This document shows, piece by piece, positions 1-5,321 of a stretch of DNA of 8,691 nt. This DNA is from Actinomycetes bacterium (GTDB lineage: Bacteria > Actinomycetota > Actinomycetes > Actinomycetales > Microbacteriaceae): the NCBI GenBank assembly GCA_023432305.1, contig JAEYUT010000132.1:1-8691 (forward strand), in the 5' to 3' direction. How positions within the stretch are numbered: the stretch's first letter is position 1; every line of letters begins with the position of its first letter. Below the pieces are notes generated by a model, which was given only the letters and a program-made list of their open reading frames with translations, did no database searches and was not told the DNA's origin. The translations under genes and the position numbers were made by a program.

Positions 1-13
1 GTGCAGGGGCGCG

Positions 14-382
14 TCAGGGGTTGGTGCGGCGCCGTTCGTCGATGAGCCACTGGGGCGGATCCGCGACGAGCGCCTTGATCTCGTCGGTCGTCATCGCATC
101 CGAGACACCCGCACGCGCGAGGCCCGAGTTCGTGATGCCGAGGCGACGCGACACCTCATCGCGCGGGTGCGGCCCATCGACGCGCAGGCTCTGCAGCCAC
201 GCAGGCGGGTCCGCCTGCAGCGCCGCGAGCTCGTCGCGCGAATGCTGGCTCTCCTGGAAGTCGGCGGGGGCCGCCGGCAGGTAGATGCCGAGCTTCTTCG
301 CCGCGGTCTTCGCCGACAGGTACTGGGTCTTGGGGGGCTTGGGCTGCTGGCGGCGGTCCTCGCGGGGCTCGGAATCGGTCAT
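14..382 (-). CDS. DUF5997-type small protein with internal duplication
   Basis: A 122-residue soluble protein of unknown function that I recognise as the actinobacterial DUF5997 type. It starts at ATG (380-382) and stops at TGA (14-16). The N-terminus (about residues 1-22) is polar and rich in Lys, Arg, Pro and Gln, and is probably disordered. The rest is two gap-free repeats offset by exactly 50 residues: KKLGI (29-33) matches RRLGI (79-83), and the DE(L/I)xAL...ADPPxWL block at 50-63 matches 100-113. No signal peptide or membrane segment is seen. The xxLGI segments look like helices of a winged-helix or HTH-like fold, but this is only a suggestion. The gene is divergent from a LysR effector-domain gene with 23 bp between start codons, a pairing I know from other actinobacteria. 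No Shine-Dalgarno sequence stands at the right distance, so the mRNA is probably leaderless. Family call fairly sure; function unknown. Confidence 0.85.
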   Translation of the reverse strand: MTDSEPREDRRQQPKPPKTQYLSAKTAAKKLGIYLPAAPADFQESQHSRDELAALQADPPAWLQSLRVDGPHPRDEVSRRLGITNSGLARAGVSDAMTTDEIKALVADPPQWLIDERRRTNP

Positions 383-388
383 GGTTCG

Positions 389-394
389 AGGGTA
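389..394 (-). promoter_or_regulatory. Leaderless -10 element for the DUF5997 gene
   Basis: Read on the minus strand this is TACCCT, which fits the actinobacterial TAnnnT -10 pattern. It ends 6 nt before the ATG at 382, the spacing expected when transcription starts at the first base of the start codon. No ribosome binding site is present at the usual distance. Confidence 0.55.
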
Positions 395-398
395 GCCT
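393..398 (+). promoter_or_regulatory. Leaderless -10 element for the LysR-domain gene
   Basis: TAGCCT fits TAnnnT and ends 7 nt before the GTG start codon at 406, again the leaderless spacing. It shares two base pairs (393-394) with the opposed -10 element on the minus strand, so the two promoters should not be able to hold polymerase at the same time. Confidence 0.55.
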
Positions 399-405
399 CG
401 AACCC

Positions 406-951
406 GTGCCCCTCGACTCCGCGACCGAACCGTTCCGCGTCGCCTTCGTGCCGGGCGTGACCCCTGGCAAGTGGGAGCGGGTGTGGCGGGAGCGGATGCG
501 GCGCGCCACCCTCGAGTTGGTCCCGCTGCCGCAGGATGACGCGCTCACGGCGCTCCGCGCGGGCGAGACCCACATGGCGCTGCTGCGCGAAGTGGGTGCG
601 GATGACGAGTTCCACGCGATCCCGCTGTATCGCGAGCGCCCCGTCGTCGTCGCCCCGAAGGATCACGCGGTGGCGGCCTTCGATGAGCTCGCGCTCGCGG
701 ATCTCGCGGGCGAGACGATCCTCGACGGCCAGGATGCCGACACGATCGAGCTGGTCGCGGCGAACGCCGGTGTGGCGATCATGCCGATGTCGGTGGCGCG
801 GGCGCACTCGCGGCGCGACGTGACGTCGCGTCCGCTCGTCGACGCACCCGACACGGGCATCAGCCTCGTGTGGCGACGCGACGCCGAGGATCCGCGCCTC
901 GACACGTTCATCGGCATCGTGCGCGGACGCACCGCCAACTCCTCCCGCTGA
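406..951 (+). CDS. LysR substrate-binding-domain protein lacking HTH
   Basis: A 181-residue protein starting at GTG and ending at TGA (949-951). It resembles only the effector-binding half of LysR-type regulators: a first beta strand (FRVAFVPG, about 10-17), an LPQDDALTALRAGETHMALL segment typical of subdomain I (41-60), the strand before the hinge (RPVVVAPKDH, 78-87), then a shortened subdomain II ending in the NAGVAIMPMSVAR stretch (120-132) and a C-terminal strand LVWRRD (154-159). The usual N-terminal winged HTH and linker helix (about 90 residues) are absent, and no in-frame upstream sequence can hold them because the divergent gene begins 23 bp away. It therefore cannot bind DNA as a classical LysR protein. 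It may sense a ligand for a partner, or have another role. It is shorter than a full effector domain, mainly between residues 105 and 118. It has no visible link to arabinose use. Confidence 0.82.
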   Translation: MPLDSATEPFRVAFVPGVTPGKWERVWRERMRRATLELVPLPQDDALTALRAGETHMALLREVGADDEFHAIPLYRERPVVVAPKDHAVAAFDELALADLAGETILDGQDADTIELVAANAGVAIMPMSVARAHSRRDVTSRPLVDAPDTGISLVWRRDAEDPRLDTFIGIVRGRTANSSR

Positions 952-1003
952 CCCCTGCGGCCCCGCCCCCCTCCGGCCCGCTGCCCGCTCCTGCCCGCTT
1001 CTG

Positions 1004-1040
1004 CCGTTGTGCAGGAGTCCGGATCCGTTGTGCAGGAGTC
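1004..1040 (+). repeat. Two direct copies of GTTGTGCAGGA, 21-bp period
   Basis: CCGTTGTGCAGGAGTC occurs at 1004-1019 and, identical over 16 bp, at 1025-1040. The period is exactly 21 bp, about two helical turns. The same 11-bp core recurs inverted at 1095-1147. The family of this repeat is not known to me. Confidence 0.85.
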
Positions 1041-1094
1041 GGCGAAAGCGGCATCCGGATGAAGCACGTCCTGTCGGGGATCCTTCGTCCGAGT

Positions 1095-1147
1095 TCCTGC
1101 ACAACCGATCTCTGGTCCTGCACAACCGATCAACGGTCCTGCATAAC
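1095..1147 (-). repeat. Three inverted copies of the same core, 21-bp period
   Basis: TCCTGCACAAC occurs at 1095-1105 and 1116-1126, and a one-base variant TCCTGCATAAC at 1137-1147. These are the reverse complement of the cores at 1006-1016 and 1027-1037, and again the period is exactly 21 bp. Copies 2/3 and 1/4 are placed symmetrically (position sums both 2132), so the region can fold as an extended imperfect hairpin. GATC at 1022-1025 and 1107-1110 adds pairs between the two 11-bp stems. The fifth copy has no partner. Confidence 0.85.
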
Positions 1148-1150
1148 GGC

Positions 1151-1183
1151 GGGGTGGGACGGGGTGGGGTGGGAGGGGGCGGG
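1151..1183 (+). other. G-run block directly after the araA stop codon
   Basis: Seven runs of three to five G are separated by one or two bases on the plus strand (GGGG T GGG AC GGGG and so on), ending 1 bp from the araA stop codon (1185-1187). This meets the usual G-quadruplex pattern several times over. On the araA mRNA the same bases form a C-rich, G-poor stretch of the kind Rho can bind. The composition is seen directly; either role is inferred. Confidence 0.6.
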
Positions 1184-1184
1184 C

Positions 1185-2702
1185 CTACAGCCCCTGGGCG
1201 AGGCGGTAGTAGGCCGCGTTCGCGCGCATCTCCTGCTCGAAGCCGGGGATCGTGGTCGTCTCGTCGATGACGAGCAGCTCGACGCCGAGCATCTTCGCGA
1301 AGTCGCGGAACGCCTCCACCCCCACCTGGGTCGACATGACGGTGTGGTGGGCGGCGCCCGCCGTGAGCCACGCGGTCGCGGCGGTGCGGAAGTCGGGCGC
1401 CGGCTTCCAGACAGCGCGTCCCACAGGGAGATTCGGCATGGGGGCGGGCAGCTCGACGTTCTCGACGACGTTCGCCACCATCCGGAAGCGGTCGCGCACA
1501 TCCGAGAGCGCGACGACGACGGCGGGGCCGGCATCGGCCGTGAACACGAGGCGGACGGGGTCGTCCTTGCCGCCGATGCCGAGCGGGTGCACCTCGAGGG
1601 AGGCCTTCTCGCTCGAGAGGGAGGGCGCCACCTCGAGCATGTGTGCGCCCAGGATGAGCTCGTTGCCGGGCTCGAGGTGGTACGTGTAGTCCTCCATGAG
1701 GCTCGCACCTCCCGGCAGCCCCGCACCCATGACGGCGGCGACGCGCACGAGCACGGCCGTCTTCCAGTCTCCCTCCGCGCCGAAGCCGTAGCCGTCGGCC
1801 ATGAGTCGCTGCACTGCGAGACCGGGAAGCTGCTTCAGCGTGCCGAGGTCTTCGAAGGAGGTCGTGAACGCGTGGAATCCGCCCTCCTCGAGGAACGAGC
1901 GCAGACCGACCTCGATCGCGGCACCGTCGCGGAGCGACTGGTGGCGCTCGGCGCCGGGCAGCAGCTCGGGCACGACGTCGTAGCTCGCGAGGTACTCCTC
2001 CACGAGCGCGTCGATATCGGACTCGGATGCCGCGTCGACGCGCGCCGCGAGGTCGTTGACGCCCCACGTGTTCACCTGCACGCCGAAACGCAGCTCGGCT
2101 TCGGTCTTGTCGCCCTCGGTCACGGCGACGTAGCGCATGTTGTCGCCGAAGCGCGCGAGCTTCATGCTGCGAGCGGCGGCACGGCCGGCGGCGGCGCGCG
2201 TCCAGGTGCCGACGCGCGCGGTGACCTCCGGATCGGAGACGTGCCCGACGACAGTCGTGCGCGGCACGCCCAGGCGCGACTCGATGTAGCCGAACTCGCG
2301 GTCGCCGTGGGCGGCCTGGTTGAGGTTCATGAAGTCGAAGTCGATCTCGCCCCACGGCAGCTCGACGTTGGCCTGCGTGTGCAGGTGCAGCAGCGGCTTC
2401 TGCAGCGCGTCGAGTCCCGCGATCCACATCTTGGCCGGCGAGAACGTGTGCATCCACGTGATGACGCCGAGGACGCGGTCGTCGGCGTTCGCCTCGAGCA
2501 CGGCCCGACGGATGGCGTCGGACCCGGTGAGCACGGGCTTCCATTCGATGGTCACGGGCACATCCGCGGATGCGCCGAGCGCACGCGCGACCTCCTGCGA
2601 CTGCTCCGCGACCTGTCGGAGGGTCTCTTCGCCGTAGAGCCCTTGGCTTCCCGTGAGGAACCAGACGGTGAAGCTCTTCAGGTCGGGGAGGATGGAGGTC
2701 AT
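1185..2702 (-). CDS. araA: L-arabinose isomerase
   Basis: A cytoplasmic, metal-dependent enzyme that interconverts L-arabinose and L-ribulose, the first catabolic step. The 505-residue product is close to the 500 residues of the E. coli enzyme. Landmarks: [11 protein letters not shown] (14-24), [14 protein letters not shown] (81-94) and the [24 protein letters not shown] region (110-133). The residues matching the four E. coli active-site and metal ligands (Glu306, Glu333, His350, His450) are present as Glu310 in GAEGDWK, Glu337 in LMEDYTYH, His354 in GAHMLE and His453 in AHHTVMS. The ATG at 2700-2702 is chosen because the protein matches the family there and AAGGAG (2710-2715) stands 7 nt upstream. 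It overlaps the araD stop codon by 4 bp (ATGA), so the two are probably translationally coupled. It is the last gene of araBDA and stops at TAG. Identity is very sure. Confidence 0.97.
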   Translation of the reverse strand: MTSILPDLKSFTVWFLTGSQGLYGEETLRQVAEQSQEVARALGASADVPVTIEWKPVLTGSDAIRRAVLEANADDRVLGVITWMHTFSPAKMWIAGLDALQKPLLHLHTQANVELPWGEIDFDFMNLNQAAHGDREFGYIESRLGVPRTTVVGHVSDPEVTARVGTWTRAAAGRAAARSMKLARFGDNMRYVAVTEGDKTEAELRFGVQVNTWGVNDLAARVDAASESDIDALVEEYLASYDVVPELLPGAERHQSLRDGAAIEVGLRSFLEEGGFHAFTTSFEDLGTLKQLPGLAVQRLMADGYGFGAEGDWKTAVLVRVAAVMGAGLPGGASLMEDYTYHLEPGNELILGAHMLEVAPSLSSEKASLEVHPLGIGGKDDPVRLVFTADAGPAVVVALSDVRDRFRMVANVVENVELPAPMPNLPVGRAVWKPAPDFRTAATAWLTAGAAHHTVMSTQVGVEAFRDFAKMLGVELLVIDETTTIPGFEQEMRANAAYYRLAQGL

Positions 2703-3409
2703 CCGAGTGCTCCTTGCGGTTTCTGTCCGTAGACATTCTGGTAGCGGTCGAAGAGAGCGTCGATGCTCTCCTGGGGGATGGGGATCGGCTCGCCGAGCTG
2801 GCGGGAGATGTGGATGGTGCGGGCCACGTCTTCGCACATGACGGCGGCCTTGACGGCGTCCTTGGCGTCTTTGCCGATCGTGAAGACGCCGTGGTTCTGC
2901 ATGAGCACGGCGCGCGAACGGTGGCCGTCGAGGGTCGCGACGATGCCGCGGCCGATGGAGTCGTCGCCGATGATCGCGAACGGGCCGACCGGGATCTCGC
3001 CGCCGAATTCGTCGGCCATGCCGGTGATGACGCACGGGATCGCCTCGCCGCGCGCAGCCCACGCGGTGGCGTAGGTGGAGTGGGTGTGCACGACCCCGCC
3101 GACGCTCGGCATATTCCGATAGACGTATGCGTGCGCGGCGGTGTCGCTGGAGGGGCTGCGGTCGGATCCGGGGGTGCCGGGGATGACGACGCCGTCGAGG
3201 TCGCAGAGGATCATGTTCTCGGGCGCGAGCTCGTCGTAGTCGACGCCGCTCGGCTTGATGACGAACAGGTCGGCGCCGGGCACGCGGCCGGAGATGTTGC
3301 CGCCGGTCCAGATGACGAGACCGTAGCGGGTGAGCTCGCTGTGGAGCCGGGCGACGTCCTCGCGAACCTTCTGAATGGCGGCGTCGATGTCGGCGCTGTA
3401 TGCGGTCAC
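2699..3409 (-). CDS. araD: L-ribulose-5-phosphate 4-epimerase
   Basis: A zinc-dependent class II aldolase-like epimerase that converts L-ribulose-5-phosphate to D-xylulose-5-phosphate, the last step before the pentose phosphate pathway. The product has 236 residues (231 in E. coli). Family motifs seen: TGGNISGR (35-42), [12 protein letters not shown] (50-61), SSDT with Asp89, and the zinc ligands His108 and His110 in [10 protein letters not shown] and His173 in QNHGVF. Asp133 (MADEF) and Tyr227 (VYGQK) match the catalytic Asp120 and Tyr229 of the E. coli enzyme. The loop before the His173 region is shorter than in E. coli. The start is GTG at 3407-3409: the reading frame is open further upstream but family similarity begins here, and GGGAGGG (3416-3422) stands 6 nt before it. 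GTG overlaps the araB stop codon (GTGA), and the 3' end overlaps araA by 4 bp. Confidence 0.96.
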   Translation of the reverse strand: MTAYSADIDAAIQKVREDVARLHSELTRYGLVIWTGGNISGRVPGADLFVIKPSGVDYDELAPENMILCDLDGVVIPGTPGSDRSPSSDTAAHAYVYRNMPSVGGVVHTHSTYATAWAARGEAIPCVITGMADEFGGEIPVGPFAIIGDDSIGRGIVATLDGHRSRAVLMQNHGVFTIGKDAKDAVKAAVMCEDVARTIHISRQLGEPIPIPQESIDALFDRYQNVYGQKPQGALG

Positions 3410-5016
3410 GTGAGACCCTCCCTGGGGATGCTGCGGATGGCGGCGTGCTCGACGCCCATTCCAGACTGCCAGCGGTCGAGCCACGTCGCGTACGCCGACA
3501 CCTCGGATGCGGTGGGCTGGACCTGCCGCGTCGTCTGGTGCGCGAAGATGTGCCCGTCGAGCCAGTCGGCGAGGTCGCGCCCTTCGGCGTCGCCGTCGAG
3601 CACGGCGCGACGGTAGAGCGCGAGGAGCGCGATGCCCCACGCTCCCCCTTCGCTCGCCCCCTCCCCGACCGAGACGGGGGCGCTGAGGGAGGCGGCGAGC
3701 GCGCGCTGGGCGATCTCGCCGGAGCGGAAGAGTCCGCCGTGCGCCACGACTCCGTCGAGCGCGACGCCTTCGTCGCGCAGTGTCGCCATGCCGAGGCTGA
3801 GGGCGGCGAACACCGTGTACAGCTGGGCGCGCGCGAACCCAGCGAGCGTGAACGGCGACCCGGGGCTGCGGACGACGAGCGGACGCCCGTCGTCGGTGCC
3901 GAGGATCGGCTCGCCTGCCACGAGGTTGTAGGCGAGCACGCCCGTGTCGGCGTCGACGGCACCCGCTCCCTGGAGCACGGCCGCGAAGATCTCATCGGAG
4001 CTCGCCCGCACGCCGAGCGCGTCGGCGAACTCGCCGAACACCGACATCCATGCGCCGAGCTCGCTCGATCCGTTGTTGCAGTGCACCATCGCGACCGGTG
4101 CCCCGCTCGGCGTGGTGACGATGTCGATCTCAGGTCGGGGCCGCGCGAGCCGCTGCTCGAGCACGACCATCGCGAACACGCTCGTCCCGACGCTCACGTT
4201 GGCGGTGCGCGGGCGCACGGCGTTGGTGGCGACCATGCCGGTGCCCGCGTCGCCTTCGGGGGGACACAGCGGCGCACCCGCCTGGAGCGCTCCGCTCGGG
4301 TCGAGCGCCCATGCGCCGTCGGGTGTGAGCTCGCCGGCTTCCGCGCCCGCCGCGACGACGGGCGGCAGCACGCTGCGCAGCGAGAGGGTGTGACCGGAGA
4401 ACGCGAGCCGCGCCTCGGCGATCGCGAGCAGGCGCTCGTCGTAGTCGCCTGTCGCGGGATCGATGGGGAAGACGCCGGATGCGTCGCCGACGCCGAGCAC
4501 GTCGCGTCCGCTCAGGAGCCGGTGCACGTACCCGGCGAGCGTGGTGATGCGCGCGAGGCGCGGCAGGTGGTCCTCGTCGTCGATGGCGGCCTGCGCGAGG
4601 TGTGCGATCGACCAGCGCACGGGGATGTTCACGCCGAGCGCGTCGGAGAGGTCTGCGGCCCCCTGCGCGGCGGTCGTGTTGCGCCAGGTGCGGAAGGGCA
4701 CGAGCAGCTCCCCCTTCGCGTCGAAGGCGAGGTAGCCGTGCATCATCGCCGAGACGCCGAGGGCGGCGAGGCGCGTGGGCGCCTCGCCGAGTGCCGCGAC
4801 GAGGTCGGCGTAAGCGGCACGCAGTCCCACGTGCACGGCGTCGAGCGGATAGCTCCAGAAGCCGTCGCGCAGCTCGTTCTCCCATGTGTGGGAGCCGGTG
4901 GCGAGCACCTCGCCTGTGGGCGAGATGAGGCACGCCTTGATGCGCGTCGAGCCGAGCTCGATGCCGAGGGCAGCCCGGCCGTCGCGGATGAGGGCCAGGG
5001 TGTCGTCTGTCGTCAT
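3406..5016 (-). CDS. araB: FGGY-family carbohydrate kinase, probable ribulokinase
   Basis: A 536-residue two-domain sugar kinase, inferred to phosphorylate L-ribulose with ATP because it heads an araBDA operon. FGGY landmarks: phosphate loop [13 protein letters not shown] (18-30), [11 protein letters not shown] (89-99), the likely catalytic base Asp178 in [20 protein letters not shown] (255-267), VSVGTS (274-279), adenine-side [15 protein letters not shown] (426-440) and [11 protein letters not shown] (456-466). The MHG and DASG motifs resemble xylulokinase more than classical E. coli AraB, whose N-terminus reads GLDFGSDSVRAL. It may thus be a kinase that has taken over the AraB role, like the non-classical AraK ribulokinase reported in clostridia. 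The ATG at 5014-5016 has GAAGGA 11 nt upstream (5028-5033). It is first in the operon and overlaps araD by 4 bp. The kinase call is very sure; the substrate rests on context. Confidence 0.9.
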   Translation of the reverse strand: MTTDDTLALIRDGRAALGIELGSTRIKACLISPTGEVLATGSHTWENELRDGFWSYPLDAVHVGLRAAYADLVAALGEAPTRLAALGVSAMMHGYLAFDAKGELLVPFRTWRNTTAAQGAADLSDALGVNIPVRWSIAHLAQAAIDDEDHLPRLARITTLAGYVHRLLSGRDVLGVGDASGVFPIDPATGDYDERLLAIAEARLAFSGHTLSLRSVLPPVVAAGAEAGELTPDGAWALDPSGALQAGAPLCPPEGDAGTGMVATNAVRPRTANVSVGTSVFAMVVLEQRLARPRPEIDIVTTPSGAPVAMVHCNNGSSELGAWMSVFGEFADALGVRASSDEIFAAVLQGAGAVDADTGVLAYNLVAGEPILGTDDGRPLVVRSPGSPFTLAGFARAQLYTVFAALSLGMATLRDEGVALDGVVAHGGLFRSGEIAQRALAASLSAPVSVGEGASEGGAWGIALLALYRRAVLDGDAEGRDLADWLDGHIFAHQTTRQVQPTASEVSAYATWLDRWQSGMGVEHAAIRSIPREGLT

Positions 5017-5060
5017 GGTGGTTGTCGTCCTTCGGCGGATGCTCCGTCGCGACCGCCGGC

Positions 5061-5072
5061 GTTCACGCTAAC
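5061..5072. promoter_or_regulatory. Operator-like site A on the araB -10
   Basis: GTTCACGCTAAC fits the imperfect palindrome GTTnnCGnnAAC with a central CG, a layout common in LacI-family operators. It covers the predicted araB -10 element (5065-5070). It shares GT--A-GCT-AC with the sites at 5090 and 5202. Confidence 0.5.
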
Positions 5073-5094
5073 ACCAGGATCACGGCTTTGTGAA
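5065..5094 (-). promoter_or_regulatory. Predicted araBDA promoter
   Basis: On the minus strand, -35 TTCACA (5089-5094) and -10 TAGCGT (5065-5070) are separated by 18 bp. Transcription would start near 5058, leaving a leader of about 40 nt before the araB ATG. Both elements are overlapped by operator-like sites, which fits repression by blocking polymerase. Confidence 0.5.
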
Positions 5095-5101
5095 GGCTCA
5101 C
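5090..5101. promoter_or_regulatory. Operator-like site C on the araB -35
   Basis: GTGAAGGCTCAC contains the inverted repeat GTGA-4-TCAC and overlaps the predicted araB -35 element. It differs from the site at 5202-5213 at one position (C for A). It starts 29 bp from site A. Confidence 0.5.
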
Positions 5102-5184
5102 GCCCGGCGGCCTCCGGATCCGCATCGCCACGCCCGCGATCCCTGCGATGACGGGGACGTTACCAAACCGTGACCGGCCTGCCC

Positions 5185-5215
5185 TTGCGCCGCGAGGAAA
5201 TGTGAAGGCTAACAT
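5185..5215 (+). promoter_or_regulatory. Predicted importer promoter
   Basis: A -35 candidate TTGCGC (5185-5190) and a -10 candidate TAACAT (5210-5215) are 19 bp apart. The -10 fits TAnnnT; the -35 is weak. Transcription would start near 5222, giving a leader of about 100 nt before the binding-protein ATG. Confidence 0.45.
5202..5213. promoter_or_regulatory. Operator-like site B on the importer -10
   Basis: GTGAAGGCTAAC matches site C at 11 of 12 positions and overlaps the importer -10 element. It lies within a wider inverted repeat, AAATGT (5198-5203) and ACATTT (5212-5217). One regulator acting at sites A, B and C could control both divergent units. Confidence 0.5.
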
Positions 5216-5282
5216 TTGGGCACTGCCCCACCCCGAGTTCGGCGATGCGGCACCCAACACGCCGAGAGGCAACCCACCACAG

Positions 5283-5300
5283 GCCGGCATCGAAGCCGGC
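5283..5300 (+). other. GC hairpin just before the binding-protein RBS
   Basis: GCCGGC (5283-5288) and GCCGGC (5295-5300) can pair as a 6-bp stem with loop ATCGAA. The strong ribosome binding site GAGGAGG (5308-5314) follows 7 nt later and stays unpaired. It may stabilise the 5' end or keep the binding site open; this is inference. Confidence 0.4.
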
Positions 5301-5321
5301 ACAGAACGAGGAGGTTCTGCA

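Larger units (their letters stand above)
383..404. promoter_or_regulatory. Palindrome filling the divergent intergenic gap
   Basis: Arms GGTTCGAGG (383-391) and CCTCGAACC (396-404) are perfect reverse complements around the 4-nt spacer gtag. They fill nearly the whole 23-bp gap between the two divergent start codons. The palindrome carries both predicted -10 elements, so a dimeric protein bound here would block both genes. It could also simply reflect the mirror symmetry of two overlapping promoters. The sequence is seen directly; the operator role is inferred. Confidence 0.6.
952..1184. other. Non-coding gap between convergent genes
   Basis: This 233-bp segment lies between the 3' ends of the LysR-domain gene and araA. 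I see no credible gene. It holds a C-rich tract after the plus-strand gene, a 10-bp tandem repeat (CTGCCCGCTY at 981-990 and 991-1000), five phased copies of an 11-bp motif, a short imperfect stem (GGATGAAG 1057-1064 with CTTCGTCC 1083-1090, one G-T pair), and a G-run block that is C-rich in the araA transcript. A role in ending transcription from both sides is plausible. Confidence 0.7.
5017..5321. promoter_or_regulatory. Divergent control region between araB and the importer
   Basis: This 305-bp non-coding region separates the araB start from the binding-protein start. It holds one promoter candidate in each direction, three related 12-bp sites on those promoters, a weak inverted repeat GTTAC-6-GTGAC (5159-5174) just upstream of the importer -35, and a small GC hairpin in the importer leader. 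I see no small gene in it; the in-frame upstream extension of the importer gene to 5148 lacks protein features. Confidence 0.8.

Noticed and set aside
1..7. GTGCAGG at the window edge as a sixth copy of the 11-bp repeat
   Set aside because: Only 7 bp are visible and the next bases differ from the core; too short to support, though it also lies just after a gene end.
1004..1128. Standard intrinsic terminator for either convergent gene
   Set aside because: The large stem is interrupted, has a central loop of over 50 nt, and is not followed by a T-tract on either strand.
1004..1147. CRISPR array or replication-origin DnaA boxes
   Set aside because: The motif is only 11 bp with 10-bp gaps and appears in both orientations, unlike a CRISPR. 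It does not resemble TTGTCCACA, and no cas, dnaA or parA gene is nearby.
2699..3640. Longer araD starting at 3640
   Set aside because: The extra 77 N-terminal residues are a low-complexity shadow of araB. The GTG at 3409 has a good RBS and the family N-terminus.
1185..3995. A 936-codon minus-strand frame that could suggest a fused araA protein
   Set aside because: Only the last 505 residues are AraA. The upstream part is an Arg/Ser/Pro-rich shadow of araB and araD in another frame, and a proper start with RBS is present at 2702.
5089..5102. CRP/GlxR-type site TGTGA...TCACG
   Set aside because: The two halves are 4 bp apart; CRP and GlxR sites need a 6-bp spacer. The variant at 5202-5213 also loses the TCAC half.
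870..5151. Long open frames on the plus strand antisense to araA, araD and araB (for example 870-2732, 2714-3616, 3400-5151)
   Set aside because: These are shadows caused by the high GC content. Their translations are low-complexity and match no family, while the minus-strand genes show full conserved motifs.
5148..5321. Longer start for the binding protein at 5148
   Set aside because: It would put 58 residues before a clear lipoprotein signal peptide and ignore the strong RBS in front of 5322.
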